NCBI GenBank assembly: GCA_910588945.1
Contig: CAJUSF010000032.1
Coordinates: 10,471 to 74,470 of the forward strand
Length of the DNA: 64,000 nt
Reading direction: 5' to 3'
Origin: an uncultured Eggerthellaceae bacterium
GTDB taxonomy: Bacteria > Actinomycetota > Coriobacteriia > Coriobacteriales > Eggerthellaceae
In this document: positions 25,907-34,628 of the stretch, one piece after another
How positions within the stretch are numbered: the stretch's first letter is position 1
Layout of the letters: every line of letters begins with the position of its first letter
The notes under the pieces: generated by a model
Told to the model about the DNA's origin: nothing
Database searches by the model: none
Seen by the model: the letters and a program-made list of their open reading frames with translations, nothing else
Made by a program: the position numbers and the translations under genes

Positions 25907-28270
25907 CTATGCCGCAGAGCCTTCCGCATTCAGCTGGGCCTGCGCTTTCTCGTTCTCGTCCTTGTTGTATTTGGGCATCGGACGGAACAGTTGGAAGAGG
26001 ATCGCCGCTAGGAACAAAAATGCGATGATCGTCCAGAAGTTGAACGCAACCTCGCCCGTCACGAGGCCTCCGATCTGGTAGATCATGAGTGCCACAACCC
26101 AAGCGAATCCACACATATACCCGATAGCGGCCCAAGTCCATTTCGCCGAACGCATCTGATTGCGGATAGTACCCATTGCCGCGAAACACGGCGCGCACAG
26201 CAGGTTGAATACACAGAACGCCATGATCGCAACGGTTGTGCCGCCCATCATCTCGGCGAACGCGAGCCACATCGTCGGGTCGTCCTCGCCTACCTCGCCG
26301 AGGCTTGTGATGATGCCAACTGTCGCAACGACGTTCTCTTTCGCAACGAGACCGGTGATCGATGTAACAGCGCCTTCCCAATTGCCGAAACCAAGCGGAG
26401 CGAAGATCCAAGCAAGCAAGTTGCCCAATCCAGCCATCAAACTGTACTGATAGTAGTTCTCGATCTCGGGGTCGAGCAGGCCGAATGCACCCTCGTAGAT
26501 GCCGAAATTCAGCAAGAACCAAATGACCACCGAGCTCAGGAAGATGATCGTTCCGGCCTTCACGATGTAGGCTTTCACGCGCTCCCATGTGGAGAGCAAG
26601 ACGTTCTTTATGGTCGGAAGATGATACTGCGGAAGTTCCATGATGAACGGGGCCGCGTCACCCGCGAACGCCTTGAGCTTCTTCAGCATGATGCAGCTGA
26701 TTATGATGGCAGCAAGACCGAGGAAGTAGAACAGCGGGGCCACCCACCAAGTTCCCTCGTAAAATCCGCCTGCAAGCGCGCCGAAAACTAGCGCGATGAT
26801 CGGCAACTTCGCACCGCATGGGATCATGGTCGTCGTCATGACAGTCATGCGGCGATCCTTCTCATTCTCGATAGTCTTTGTGGCCATGACAGCCGGTACG
26901 CCACAGCCGGAAGCGATGAGCATCGGAATGAAGCTCTTGCCGGACAGGCCGAAGCGGCGGAAGATGCGGTCCATGACAAACGCCACGCGAGCCATATATC
27001 CGCAGCCCTCAAGGATGGAAAGCAGCAGGAACAGCACGATAAGCTGCGGAACGAAGCCCAAAACCGCGCCGACACCTGCAAGGATACCGTCGATTATGAG
27101 GCTTTGCACCCAAGGCGCGCAGTCGATAGAGGTAAGCCACTCTTCCACAACGACCGGAATTCCCGGATGCCACAGACCGAACTCGGCTGGGTCAGGCTCT
27201 TCTTCGGCAAGCGCCGCCAAAACCGTCTCGCTTGCACCGTCATCTTCAGCGGCCGCAACACTTTCTTCCCATGCGCCCACCGCCTCTTCGTATTGCTCGG
27301 TATTCGTATAGAGCCAACCGTCGCCAAACACGCCGTCGTTGGCCCAATCGGTGGCGATGGTGCCTACGGTCGACACACTTATATAGTAGACAAGCGCCAT
27401 TATCACAATGAAGATCGGGATGCCGAGAATACGGTTCGTTATCACGCGATCGATCTTCTGTGTGGTGGTCATTCCCTTTGCGGACTTCTTCACGCCAGCT
27501 TCGCACACATCAGTGATCATGTCGTAGCGCTCGTTGGTGATGATGGATTCGGCATCGTCGTCTTCGGCCTCTTCAAGCGATGCGCGAATGGCGTCGAGCT
27601 TGGCCGTCTGATCTGCGGAAAGATCGAGCTTACCAAGGGTGAGCTTTTCATCCTCAAGCGCCTTGATGGCGAACCAGCGCGCCTTGTTCGCGGGAACTTT
27701 GTCGCCAAGAAGGTCGATCACCTTATTGATGGCGGCCTCCACGTCATCAGTGAAGTGCATCTTCGTTGCAGCCGGCGCCCCAGATGCCGCCGCTTCTTCG
27801 GCTGCCTTGAGCAGCTCTTCGGTGCCGCGGCTTTTGAGTGCTGATATCTCGACGATCTTGCAACCGAGATCCTGCGATAACCTGTCGATGTCGATCCTAT
27901 CGCCGTTCTTCTCAACGAGATCCATCATGTTGAGAGCCAAAACGACGGGAAGACCGAGGTCGATGACCTGCGTTGTAAGATAGAGATTGCGCTCGAGGTT
28001 CGTGCCGTCGACGATGTTGACGACGACGTTCGCGTCGCCACTCATGAGGTAGTCGCGCGTGACGATCTCCTCGGGGGTGTAGGGCGAAAGCGAATAGATT
28101 CCCGGAAGGTCTACGATCGAGACTTCCCTGTTGCGCTTATACTTGCCTGTTTTCTTCTCAACGGTCACACCGGGCCAGTTACCTGTGTATTGGTTGGCTC
28201 CCGTGAGATCGTTGAACAAAGTCGTCTTGCCGCAATTCGGATTGCCGACAAGCGCAATGTTGATTCCCAT
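25907..28270 (-). CDS. feoB: Ferrous iron transport protein B
   Basis: 787 residues. The N-terminal G-protein domain has G1 GNPNCGKT (residues 9-16), G3 DLPGIYSLS and G4 LNMMDLVE. A helical GDI-like spacer follows, then a polytopic membrane domain with two Gate-type halves (the CGYMARVAFVMDRIFRRFG and KLPIIALVFGALAGG regions are typical). Start ATG 28268-28270 is preceded by AAGGAGG at 11 bases; a TTG further upstream is less likely. It imports Fe(II) across the membrane in anaerobes, assisted by the two FeoA proteins encoded just upstream. Confidence 0.97.
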   Translation of the reverse strand: MGINIALVGNPNCGKTTLFNDLTGANQYTGNWPGVTVEKKTGKYKRNREVSIVDLPGIYSLSPYTPEEIVTRDYLMSGDANVVVNIVDGTNLERNLYLTTQVIDLGLPVVLALNMMDLVEKNGDRIDIDRLSQDLGCKIVEISALKSRGTEELLKAAEEAAASGAPAATKMHFTDDVEAAINKVIDLLGDKVPANKARWFAIKALEDEKLTLGKLDLSADQTAKLDAIRASLEEAEDDDAESIITNERYDMITDVCEAGVKKSAKGMTTTQKIDRVITNRILGIPIFIVIMALVYYISVSTVGTIATDWANDGVFGDGWLYTNTEQYEEAVGAWEESVAAAEDDGASETVLAALAEEEPDPAEFGLWHPGIPVVVEEWLTSIDCAPWVQSLIIDGILAGVGAVLGFVPQLIVLFLLLSILEGCGYMARVAFVMDRIFRRFGLSGKSFIPMLIASGCGVPAVMATKTIENEKDRRMTVMTTTMIPCGAKLPIIALVFGALAGGFYEGTWWVAPLFYFLGLAAIIISCIMLKKLKAFAGDAAPFIMELPQYHLPTIKNVLLSTWERVKAYIVKAGTIIFLSSVVIWFLLNFGIYEGAFGLLDPEIENYYQYSLMAGLGNLLAWIFAPLGFGNWEGAVTSITGLVAKENVVATVGIITSLGEVGEDDPTMWLAFAEMMGGTTVAIMAFCVFNLLCAPCFAAMGTIRNQMRSAKWTWAAIGYMCGFAWVVALMIYQIGGLVTGEVAFNFWTIIAFLFLAAILFQLFRPMPKYNKDENEKAQAQLNAEGSAA

Positions 28271-28526
28271 TTTTGCTCTTTCCTCCTTTTCAACTTCCAA
28301 GTTCAGCTTCGGCGGTCCTGTCGACTTCGGCGAAGCAAAGTTAGATGTGGTTAACTCGATGTCTTAAAAAATGCGCCCTTTGGCGCTGCGCATCTCGCAC
28401 GATCGAGGCTTCTTGCGACTGTCGCCTGATCGGATGATCGGCTAATCGACTGATCGCTTGAGCCCGTTCGAATGCGGACGCGGTTGATTGCGCCGCTGAT
28501 ACGGGCGCGATCACGATCACGCGAAG

Positions 28527-28760
28527 CTAGTTCACAAGGACGTTCGCTGCTTCATCCTTGCGAAGCGAAAGCTCGAAACCACGAACCGTGACCTCGATCG
28601 GGTCACCTAGCGGTGCCACCTTGCGAACGCAAACCTCGGTGCCCTTGGTGAGCCCCATATCCATGATGCGCCGCTTGATAGCGCCCTCCCCTGTGAGACG
28701 AGCCACCGTGGCGCAATCGCCAACAGCAACATCGCGAAGGGTTTTCGCCTCCGTTGTCAT
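28527..28760 (-). CDS. feoA: FeoA family protein (second copy)
   Basis: 77 residues, SH3-like FeoA domain: RDVAVGDCATVARL, IKRRIMDMGLTKGTEV, PLGDPIEVTVRGFELSLRKDEA. Start ATG 28758-28760 with AAAGGAAG. It lies between another feoA and feoB; two feoA genes before feoB are frequent in Gram-positive anaerobes. FeoA binds FeoB and is required for uptake. Confidence 0.92.
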   Translation of the reverse strand: MTTEAKTLRDVAVGDCATVARLTGEGAIKRRIMDMGLTKGTEVCVRKVAPLGDPIEVTVRGFELSLRKDEAANVLVN

Positions 28761-28871
28761 CTTCTTCCTTTCCCTCAATACCGGGCCTGATCGCATATGC
28801 CAGCGAAAAGGCAATCGAACTTCCTATCGGAGCCTTGCGCGCCCTGCATTCATCGAGCGCTCGCAGAGCGA

Positions 28872-29153
28872 TCAGCAGGTGATGATCCGAGAAGCTGCGG
28901 ACTTATCGAGCGCAACCTGCGCCCCTTTGATCTCAACAATGATGTTGCCTCCGTGAACCGTCACTACCTTTAACGGCGCACCCGCGACAAACCCCAGATT
29001 CTCCAGATGATGATGCACATCGCCTTTTCCGCGAACCTTGAGCACGCGCGCCTCCTCACCGTTTTTCAAGAAGGTGAGCGGCATCTGATGTATTGTTGGA
29101 GCGGCTTCGAATTTCATACTGTCACATCCTGCAAGTTCGATCACGTCTTGCAT
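28872..29153 (-). CDS. feoA: FeoA family protein (first copy)
   Basis: 93 residues: MPLTFLKNGEEARVLKVRGK, HHHLENLGFVAGAPLKVV, GGNIIVEIKGAQVALDKSAA. It is first in the operon. ATG 29151-29153 has GGAGG five bases upstream. The leader carries an iron-box-like inverted repeat (29169-29193). Confidence 0.9.
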   Translation of the reverse strand: MQDVIELAGCDSMKFEAAPTIHQMPLTFLKNGEEARVLKVRGKGDVHHHLENLGFVAGAPLKVVTVHGGNIIVEIKGAQVALDKSAASRIITC

Positions 29154-29168
29154 GTCTGCCTCCGTAAG

Positions 29169-29193
29169 TTATCCATGGTTAACATGGTTATGA
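29169..29193 (-). promoter_or_regulatory. Candidate metal-repressor operator of the feo operon
   Basis: The inverted repeat CCATG-GTTAA-CATGG with flanking TAT/TTA lies 20 bases before the feoA start, around the expected transcription start. Its form resembles DtxR/IdeR-type operators. A related GGTTAAC stretch lies upstream of feoB at about 28345. Confidence 0.5.
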
Positions 29194-29273
29194 TACTACT
29201 TTATTCCGGATCGTGCGAAAAATTGTAAGAAAAGGTTAACTTTATTTGTGGATAGGCGGATGAACGGCTTTTT

Positions 29274-30176
29274 CTATTGCATGCGGTTACATACCAAGGA
29301 CCATTTATTGCCTGTGTTCTCAGCGAATTCGCACCCAATGCAATCAGACTTCATACAAAATCTCTCCGAGCGCATGCACTCAGGAAAGAGAGTCGCAGCA
29401 TCGAATCGGGCCGGATCTAGTTGCATCGGAGAATCAAGCCCTTCGATACCTGCAACCACCATCGCAGCGAGCTGCTGCATACCAATCGCGTCCGGATGGG
29501 TCCCATCGCTGCTGCTGTAGTCGTAAGCGAACGCACGGATATCCACGAACTCGCAGTTTTGCGAGCGTGCGGCACGAGCAATGGCATCGTTGTACTCATC
29601 AAGCGTTTTACCACGAAGCGAGTAGCAGAAATCGGGCTTGTCGTGGACAGCCATCCTGCCCGGCAGCAAACTGATGCAGTATATGGAAGCGTTTGGCGCA
29701 ACATCGCGAAGATGCGAGAGCATCTGCGAATAGGCCTGTTCGAACAGTTCAACCGCATTATCAGGCGCAAGCCCTGCTTCAGACTCGGGATAGCCCAGCA
29801 GGTCGAACCAAACTGGCACATTCGTGCCCCGCCCTTGCGCCTGCGCCACGGCACCTCCCCAACCGTAATCATTGATCCCGTAGAAGATGAGTATGCTATC
29901 AGGCACCTCACCGTTAGCACCGAGGACCTGCGCGGCGCGCTCCATGCAGCTGCCCGCCGGAAATCCGGAGCCCTCTACCATCGATCCGGAATATGAAGCA
30001 TTGGCGAGAAGTTCGCCGCCAAGCGCATCGATAGCGCGCATCCACCAAGTGTCTGCCGGTGCGTCCACGCCTGTGAGCGAGGCGTTGCCTTTGTAATAAA
30101 AGCATCTGTTTATGGTGGGAATGGCACCTTCAAATGTGGAGATCGAATCTCCTATGACCGAAATCAATCTTGGCAT
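29274..30176 (-). CDS. SGNH/GDSL-family hydrolase
   Basis: 301 residues. Block I is VIGDSIS with the nucleophile Ser11, the oxyanion Asn is in YGINDYGWGG, and the catalytic Asp-His pair is in SSDGTHPDAIGM. This is the serine hydrolase fold used for deacylation of lipids or carbohydrates. There is no signal peptide or membrane segment, so it is cytoplasmic. The C-terminus has an extra Cys-containing tail (CMRSERFCMKSDCIGCEF). Start ATG 30174-30176 with AAGGGAG. Monocistronic; substrate unknown. Confidence 0.85.
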   Translation of the reverse strand: MPRLISVIGDSISTFEGAIPTINRCFYYKGNASLTGVDAPADTWWMRAIDALGGELLANASYSGSMVEGSGFPAGSCMERAAQVLGANGEVPDSILIFYGINDYGWGGAVAQAQGRGTNVPVWFDLLGYPESEAGLAPDNAVELFEQAYSQMLSHLRDVAPNASIYCISLLPGRMAVHDKPDFCYSLRGKTLDEYNDAIARAARSQNCEFVDIRAFAYDYSSSDGTHPDAIGMQQLAAMVVAGIEGLDSPMQLDPARFDAATLFPECMRSERFCMKSDCIGCEFAENTGNKWSLVCNRMQ

Positions 30177-30357
30177 ATGCAAGCTCCCTTTATGCTTTTG
30201 CTTCTCCCAAAGCCTGACATTCACAGCATGGATGGCATCGATAGTGAATCAGACCCGCGAATGAACTATACCCTGTTTTGAGGCAGATGAAGACGCGGAC
30301 GCTCGATATTCATTCGTCAGCGAACGGCTTCACTCATCTGAAAAGGTCCCGAGATGG

Positions 30358-30468
30358 TATAATCGCACTAATATTCCGGCTAAAGCTGGAGGATGGAGCC
30401 GCTGTCGCTGCTAACGTTTGCGGCTCCGATTGCTTAGCGGGCGTGTTTACCATGACGCGCCCGTTTTT
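30358..30468 (+). ncRNA. Candidate small structured RNA with own promoter and terminator
   Basis: An extended -10 (TGGTATAAT, 30355-30363) is followed within ~110 bases by an intrinsic terminator: CGGGCGTG (30438-30445) with CGCGCCCG (30456-30463) and five Ts. Between them an outer stem GCTAA/TTAGC and an internal hairpin GGAGCCGC (30394-30401)/GCGGCTCC are visible. There is no ORF of note, and I could not match it to 4.5S, 6S, tmRNA or a riboswitch class. It lies 226 bases before thrC, which has its own start region, so it could also be a leader that ends prematurely. In 30177-30693 I otherwise see only a small hairpin GGGTTGC/GCAACCC at 30577-30594. Confidence 0.55.
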
Positions 30469-30693
30469 CGTCTCTAGCATCTCTCAACACTAGAGCGATA
30501 CGGGCTAGCAGATGCATCAGGTAGAACAGAGCCCCTAGCTCCTCCAAACTTTCACCCCCTTTCATGGGAGCGGTTGGGTTGCTGTTGCAACCCTTCGAAC
30601 GTTCGGCACGCGAATCCTCGAAGGGGCGCAACATATCTCCTGTATACTTATCCAATCCTGACAAATCGCAATGCAACCAAAATGGAGCGCAAA

Positions 30694-32286
30694 GTGAATC
30701 CTTCAACCTCATCAAAGCTTGATCGCACGGAAAACTTCGGAGGAAACCTTTTCATCGACACCAGATCGGTGACTGAAGATGCCATTCCATTCACGCAAGC
30801 CGTCATCAACGGACTCGCCCCCGGTGGGGGCCTTTATGTGCCGCAGGAAATTCCTGAACTGACTATCGAAGACATCACCTCGCTTGCCGATATGCCGTAT
30901 TGGCAACGCGCCGCAGCTATATATAAAGCATTCAACATCGACCTTGATGATGCGAAAATCGATGAGTTGATGCAGCGCTCTTACGGGGATAACTTTGATA
31001 CGCCCGATATCTGCCCGATCACATCAATCGATGAGAAAACCCATGTGCTGGAACTCTGGCATGGGCCGACGAGCGCATTCAAAGATATGGCTTTACAGTG
31101 CTTGCCGCATTTCTTTGCAGCAAGCGCCGAGAAGCTTCGCAGCGATGGCGATCTTGATAACGAATTCTGCATCCTTGTAGCTACTTCAGGCGATACCGGA
31201 AAAGCCGCGCTTGAGGGTTTCAAAGGCGTTGAGGGTGTGAGCATCGGGGTGCTATTTCCCGATGGCGGCGTGAGCGATATTCAGCGCAAACAGATGGTAA
31301 CCACCACCGGCAGCAACGTCTACGTCTGGGCCGTTCGCGGCAACTTTGACGATTGCCAGACCACATTGAAAAAAGTCTTTGCAGATACGAGTTTCGCTGA
31401 AGAGATCATGCATGACTACAGTGTAGCTTTCTCAAGCGCGAACTCTATCAACTGGGGGCGACTGCTTCCGCAGATCGTCTACTATGTCTCCACCTATGCT
31501 GAGCTGGTAGCCACAGGCAAAATCGAAGCAGGCTCGCCGATCGATGTCTGCGTTCCAACTGGCAATTTCGGCAATATCTTAGCCGCATGGTATGCATCCC
31601 GAATGGGAACACCAATCGAGCACCTTTTCTGCGCAAGCAACGAAAACCGAGTGTTGACCGACTTTATAAACACTGGCACATATGACATATCGGATCGCGA
31701 ATTCGTACTTACCCCGTCGCCTTCGATGGACATCCTCGTATCTTCGAATCTGGAAAGGCAGCTCTTCGAATTGACCGAGCGCGACGGCAAGTCCATCTCC
31801 GGATGGATGACCGATCTCAATACGAACCGCACTTTCCAGGTATCAAAAGACGTATTCGGCGGCATGCGAGAGCAATTCCTGTCCGACTCCATCGATAACG
31901 AGGAGTGTCTTGAAACAATAAGATCTGTTTTCAAGGAGCATGATTATCTGATCGACCCGCATACAGCTGTGGCTTATGCAGTTGCTGAGAATCTGCGTGG
32001 CGACAACCCGGTCGTTGTGGCATCTACAGCCCATTGGGCGAAGTTCGGCGACAACGTCTACCGCGCTCTTCATAACATAGACCCTGGAACACCACTGCCC
32101 GACGATGTAGCCAAGCTCACCGGTTGCGAGCTCAACAAGCTTATCGCCAAGGAGACCAGCAAACACGACATTCCTGCGGGCTTGGCCGATCTTGATACCA
32201 TGACACCACGATTCAACGAGGTCATTGACGGAAACGTAACCGCAGTCGAGCAAGCCGCTATGAGGTTTTTGACCGAACAGTCATAA
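30694..32286 (+). CDS. thrC: Threonine synthase
   Basis: About 530 residues, PLP enzyme converting O-phosphohomoserine to threonine. Typical long-form features: GLAPGGGLYVPQEIPEL near the N-terminus, the cofactor-lysine region HGPTSAFKDMALQ, the phosphate loop ATSGDTGKAAL and VPTGNFGNILA. I choose GTG 30694 because GGAG lies seven bases upstream; ATG 30682 is an alternative adding four residues. It stands alone, not with hom or thrB. Confidence 0.95.
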   Translation: MNPSTSSKLDRTENFGGNLFIDTRSVTEDAIPFTQAVINGLAPGGGLYVPQEIPELTIEDITSLADMPYWQRAAAIYKAFNIDLDDAKIDELMQRSYGDNFDTPDICPITSIDEKTHVLELWHGPTSAFKDMALQCLPHFFAASAEKLRSDGDLDNEFCILVATSGDTGKAALEGFKGVEGVSIGVLFPDGGVSDIQRKQMVTTTGSNVYVWAVRGNFDDCQTTLKKVFADTSFAEEIMHDYSVAFSSANSINWGRLLPQIVYYVSTYAELVATGKIEAGSPIDVCVPTGNFGNILAAWYASRMGTPIEHLFCASNENRVLTDFINTGTYDISDREFVLTPSPSMDILVSSNLERQLFELTERDGKSISGWMTDLNTNRTFQVSKDVFGGMREQFLSDSIDNEECLETIRSVFKEHDYLIDPHTAVAYAVAENLRGDNPVVVASTAHWAKFGDNVYRALHNIDPGTPLPDDVAKLTGCELNKLIAKETSKHDIPAGLADLDTMTPRFNEVIDGNVTAVEQAAMRFLTEQS

Positions 32287-32475
32287 CCTGAGGAGCTGCC
32301 GATGGCGACTTAGCGGATTTGTGGCGGCCGCCCTCTAACGGATCTCCTCTAACGTGAGACTTTTGCGCTTTTTTGTTTCACAAATCCTCATCTCGAGGAA
32401 ATCGGTCGTTTATTGGAATATCATGGATATACCTTGGCGCAACCACCAAAACAAGAGTCTTGTTAGGAGACGGTC

Positions 32476-32820
32476 ATGAGCAAACTGAGCAGTCTTGAAA
32501 CGAATGTCCGTCTGTCGATACTCAATAACAACTCTGAGAGCGGCTCTGTCTTCGGTCGCGGAATCGCCGTTTTATGTCGTGGCGTGCGTGAAAAAGGTTC
32601 CCTCAACGCCGCAGCCAAAGACATAGGTATGGCCTATAGCAAAGCATGGCGCATCATCAGAGATACCGAAGACGCTCTCGGGGTCGAACTTCTCGTTAGG
32701 AACGGTGCACATGGCAGCCATTTGACCGATGAGGGCAACCGCCTCCTAGACACCTATTTCGCGATCGAGAAGGAACTTTCTCAGAAAGCCGCTGAACTCT
32801 ACAAGAAACTCTTGAAATAG
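32476..32820 (+). CDS. ModE-like winged-helix DNA-binding protein
   Basis: 114 residues, only the N-terminal LysR/ModE-type winged helix: FGRGIAVLCRGVREKGSLNAAAKDIGMAYSKAWRIIRDTEDALGVELL, then a C-terminal helix. Short ModE-N proteins like this often regulate molybdate or formate/molybdoenzyme genes, but no molybdenum-binding domain or transporter is present here. Start ATG 32476 with AGGAG. Its 3' end overlaps the convergent zinc-ribbon gene by 75 bases. Confidence 0.88.
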   Translation: MSKLSSLETNVRLSILNNNSESGSVFGRGIAVLCRGVREKGSLNAAAKDIGMAYSKAWRIIRDTEDALGVELLVRNGAHGSHLTDEGNRLLDTYFAIEKELSQKAAELYKKLLK

Positions 32821-33228
32821 GCTGTTAGAAACCGCTTTGATGGCTGGCGAACCGTCGTTTTTCGACCTAGCTGCTCCAGCTACCACCACCTCTCTTTCCC
32901 TGCAAACAAACATGGTCTCGTATTCTTTTATACAATCCTCTGGTGTCTCGTAGTAATCGTACGAACACTCAAGATGTGATTCTTCCTCTGCAATGCGCGC
33001 CATCTCCACCGTCTTAGAAGCTTCTTTGCTTTGCGCACCCGCCTGAATCGGATCGCTTGCCACTCGCGTCCGATCACCGGACCCTTTTTGTACTCTCTGT
33101 TCAAGCTCAGGATTGCTTCCAAACGAATACATGCAGTTATAACAAGTATTCATATCGTTAAAAACATGCGTCTTGCATATAGGACATGTTTTCAACGACA
33201 GCATCACGCACGAATCTTCTCCGCTCAT
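32746..33228 (-). CDS. Zinc-ribbon protein at the end of the Tad operon
   Basis: 160 residues, no named family. One zinc ribbon near the N-terminus (CPICKTHVFNDMNTCYNC), then a charged, mostly helical region. Start ATG 33226-33228 follows AAGGAG and lies 3 bases after the DUF192 stop, so it belongs to the Tad transcript. Its last 75 bases overlap the convergent ModE-like gene, so the C-terminal end could be overextended. Confidence 0.6.
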   Translation of the reverse strand: MSGEDSCVMLSLKTCPICKTHVFNDMNTCYNCMYSFGSNPELEQRVQKGSGDRTRVASDPIQAGAQSKEASKTVEMARIAEEESHLECSYDYYETPEDCIKEYETMFVCREREVVVAGAARSKNDGSPAIKAVSNSLFQEFLVEFSGFLRKFLLDREIGV

Positions 33229-33231
33229 CCG

Positions 33232-33606
33232 CTACTTCTCCTTTCGGTATTTCGGCACTCCAAGCCTGATAACATCCCCGGCCTTAAGCCAGTCCCCTTG
33301 TCTCGAAAAACGCTCTGCCACCATTGAGGCCTCCTTTCTTTTGATCCGCCTTCGACCCTCCACATTGCGATGAACCTCTAACACGCATCCATCCTTCGAA
33401 ATAAAAGCTATGTCCAATGGATATCTCATTCCGAACGTATGGATGTCACGGCACGGAACAAGGAGCCTCGTTATATCGTCAGGGTCACGAAACAACATTC
33501 CTCTCAATCTCGAGCTCGCGCTCGTCGCCATCTCTATAGACTCAGCATCTCCCGAGATATCCATAAACCACTCGTCTCCTTTCTCGTCTGCAAACCCCCT
33601 GCTCAT
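33232..33606 (-). CDS. DUF192 family protein
   Basis: 124 residues from ATG 33604-33606, which overlaps the preceding stop as ATGA. The DUF192 fold is recognisable: RLRGMLFRDPDDITRLLVPC, HTFGMRYPLDIAFISKDGCV, VLEVHRNVEGRR, GDVIRLGVPKY. The molecular role of the family is unknown. Here it is embedded in a pilus operon by a 4-base overlap, so a function linked to the pilus is plausible. A longer in-frame start at 33672 would overlap the upstream gene by 70 bases. Confidence 0.82.
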   Translation of the reverse strand: MSRGFADEKGDEWFMDISGDAESIEMATSASSRLRGMLFRDPDDITRLLVPCRDIHTFGMRYPLDIAFISKDGCVLEVHRNVEGRRRIKRKEASMVAERFSRQGDWLKAGDVIRLGVPKYRKEK

Positions 33607-34157
33607 TCGCGTTGAATATGCATAACGACGACCGTTTCGTCTCCTATCTCCTGCACCGAAGTCACGATCCATTTGCAACTACCTTCCTCTTTGATGTATG
33701 TGGATTGCGACCGGATGCACTTCGTCGAATCCGTCACAGATCCGCTGTTGACCGTCGAATCATCCGGAGCGCGAATTCTTTGCCATCCATGCCGCTCCAA
33801 CTGCGAATCGAGATCAACCGATGCCTCATCGATGCCGCCGTCGATGGTAAAACTCACGATATCGCCCGCGGAGTTCATCACAAGAGTGCAACCTTCAGGC
33901 AGATCACCTATCTCATCGATGAACCATTCGGGAAGCTCATCTCGCCCTGAAACAAATGAGACCAATCCGACAGATTCCAGCGCTTTGCCCTGATCAAGGC
34001 CGCTGCTTAAACCTTCCCAAACACCTGCGGTGTATCTTGAGCCAGCGCTTTCAGCGGAAGCTTTACCGATAAAGAACACCAGCATGCATGCCAACATAGC
34101 TAACAAGCAAATGACAACGGATCTTGCGAACCTACAGCGCATTGTTGAATACTTCAA
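33603..34157 (-). CDS. Secreted or membrane-anchored protein of the Tad operon
   Basis: 184 residues, family unknown. An N-terminal signal peptide/anchor (SVVICLLAMLACMLVFFIGKASA) precedes a ~145-residue exported domain with two Cys in KCIRSQSTYIKEEGSC. It begins with TTG directly after the upstream TGA; GGGGTGA lies just upstream, while ATG 34140-34142 is too far from it. It ends with an ATGA overlap into DUF192. Confidence 0.7.
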   Translation of the reverse strand: MKYSTMRCRFARSVVICLLAMLACMLVFFIGKASAESAGSRYTAGVWEGLSSGLDQGKALESVGLVSFVSGRDELPEWFIDEIGDLPEGCTLVMNSAGDIVSFTIDGGIDEASVDLDSQLERHGWQRIRAPDDSTVNSGSVTDSTKCIRSQSTYIKEEGSCKWIVTSVQEIGDETVVVMHIQRE

Positions 34158-34628
34158 TCAGATCACCCCCGACGAGAGCCACTTTCCCGGAGCATACGGA
34201 TCCACCGCCATCTGAATGCTGTGGGATATCTTTGGCATAGGCACTCCAAAGACGCTCGCTCTCAGCGGAAGACCGAACAGGGTGGGCGTATAGGAGTATT
34301 CCAAGGAATATGTCACATATCCTTGCGCGCCAAGCGAGCCGCTAGACTCACAGTTCACATCATCGGATTCCATCTCGGCGCTGATCATCGCCACGATCTT
34401 GCCTGACACGGAAGATGCATCCGCACCTTCAGGGAGCGACGATGAACAAAGTCGAACGCTGTTACGAGCAACACGATCGAACTCGGCGCATTCTCCGAAA
34501 AAGGTCATGACATTCACAAGGATTGCTGCGATAACTATCACGACCGGAAGCACTGCGCAAAGCTCAACCGTCATCTGACCACTCCGGTCAGCTAGCTTCC
34601 TGCAAATGGCATTCATATAGCGCATCAT
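34158..34628 (-). CDS. TadE-like pseudopilin
   Basis: 156 residues. The N-terminus has a short basic segment, then the pseudopilin motif GQMTVELCAVLPVVIVIAAI with Glu at position +5 of the mature form. One membrane helix and an extracellular domain with two Cys follow. The start ATG 34626-34628 overlaps the preceding stop (ATGA). It is processed and exported by the Tad machinery. Confidence 0.82.
   Translation of the reverse strand: MMRYMNAICRKLADRSGQMTVELCAVLPVVIVIAAILVNVMTFFGECAEFDRVARNSVRLCSSSLPEGADASSVSGKIVAMISAEMESDDVNCESSGSLGAQGYVTYSLEYSYTPTLFGLPLRASVFGVPMPKISHSIQMAVDPYAPGKWLSSGVI

Noticed and set aside
30358..30468. 4.5S (SRP) RNA, fluoride riboswitch or T-box
   Set aside because: The conserved GGAAG/AGCA SRP loop, the fluoride core and the T-box AGGGTGGNACCGCG are all absent.
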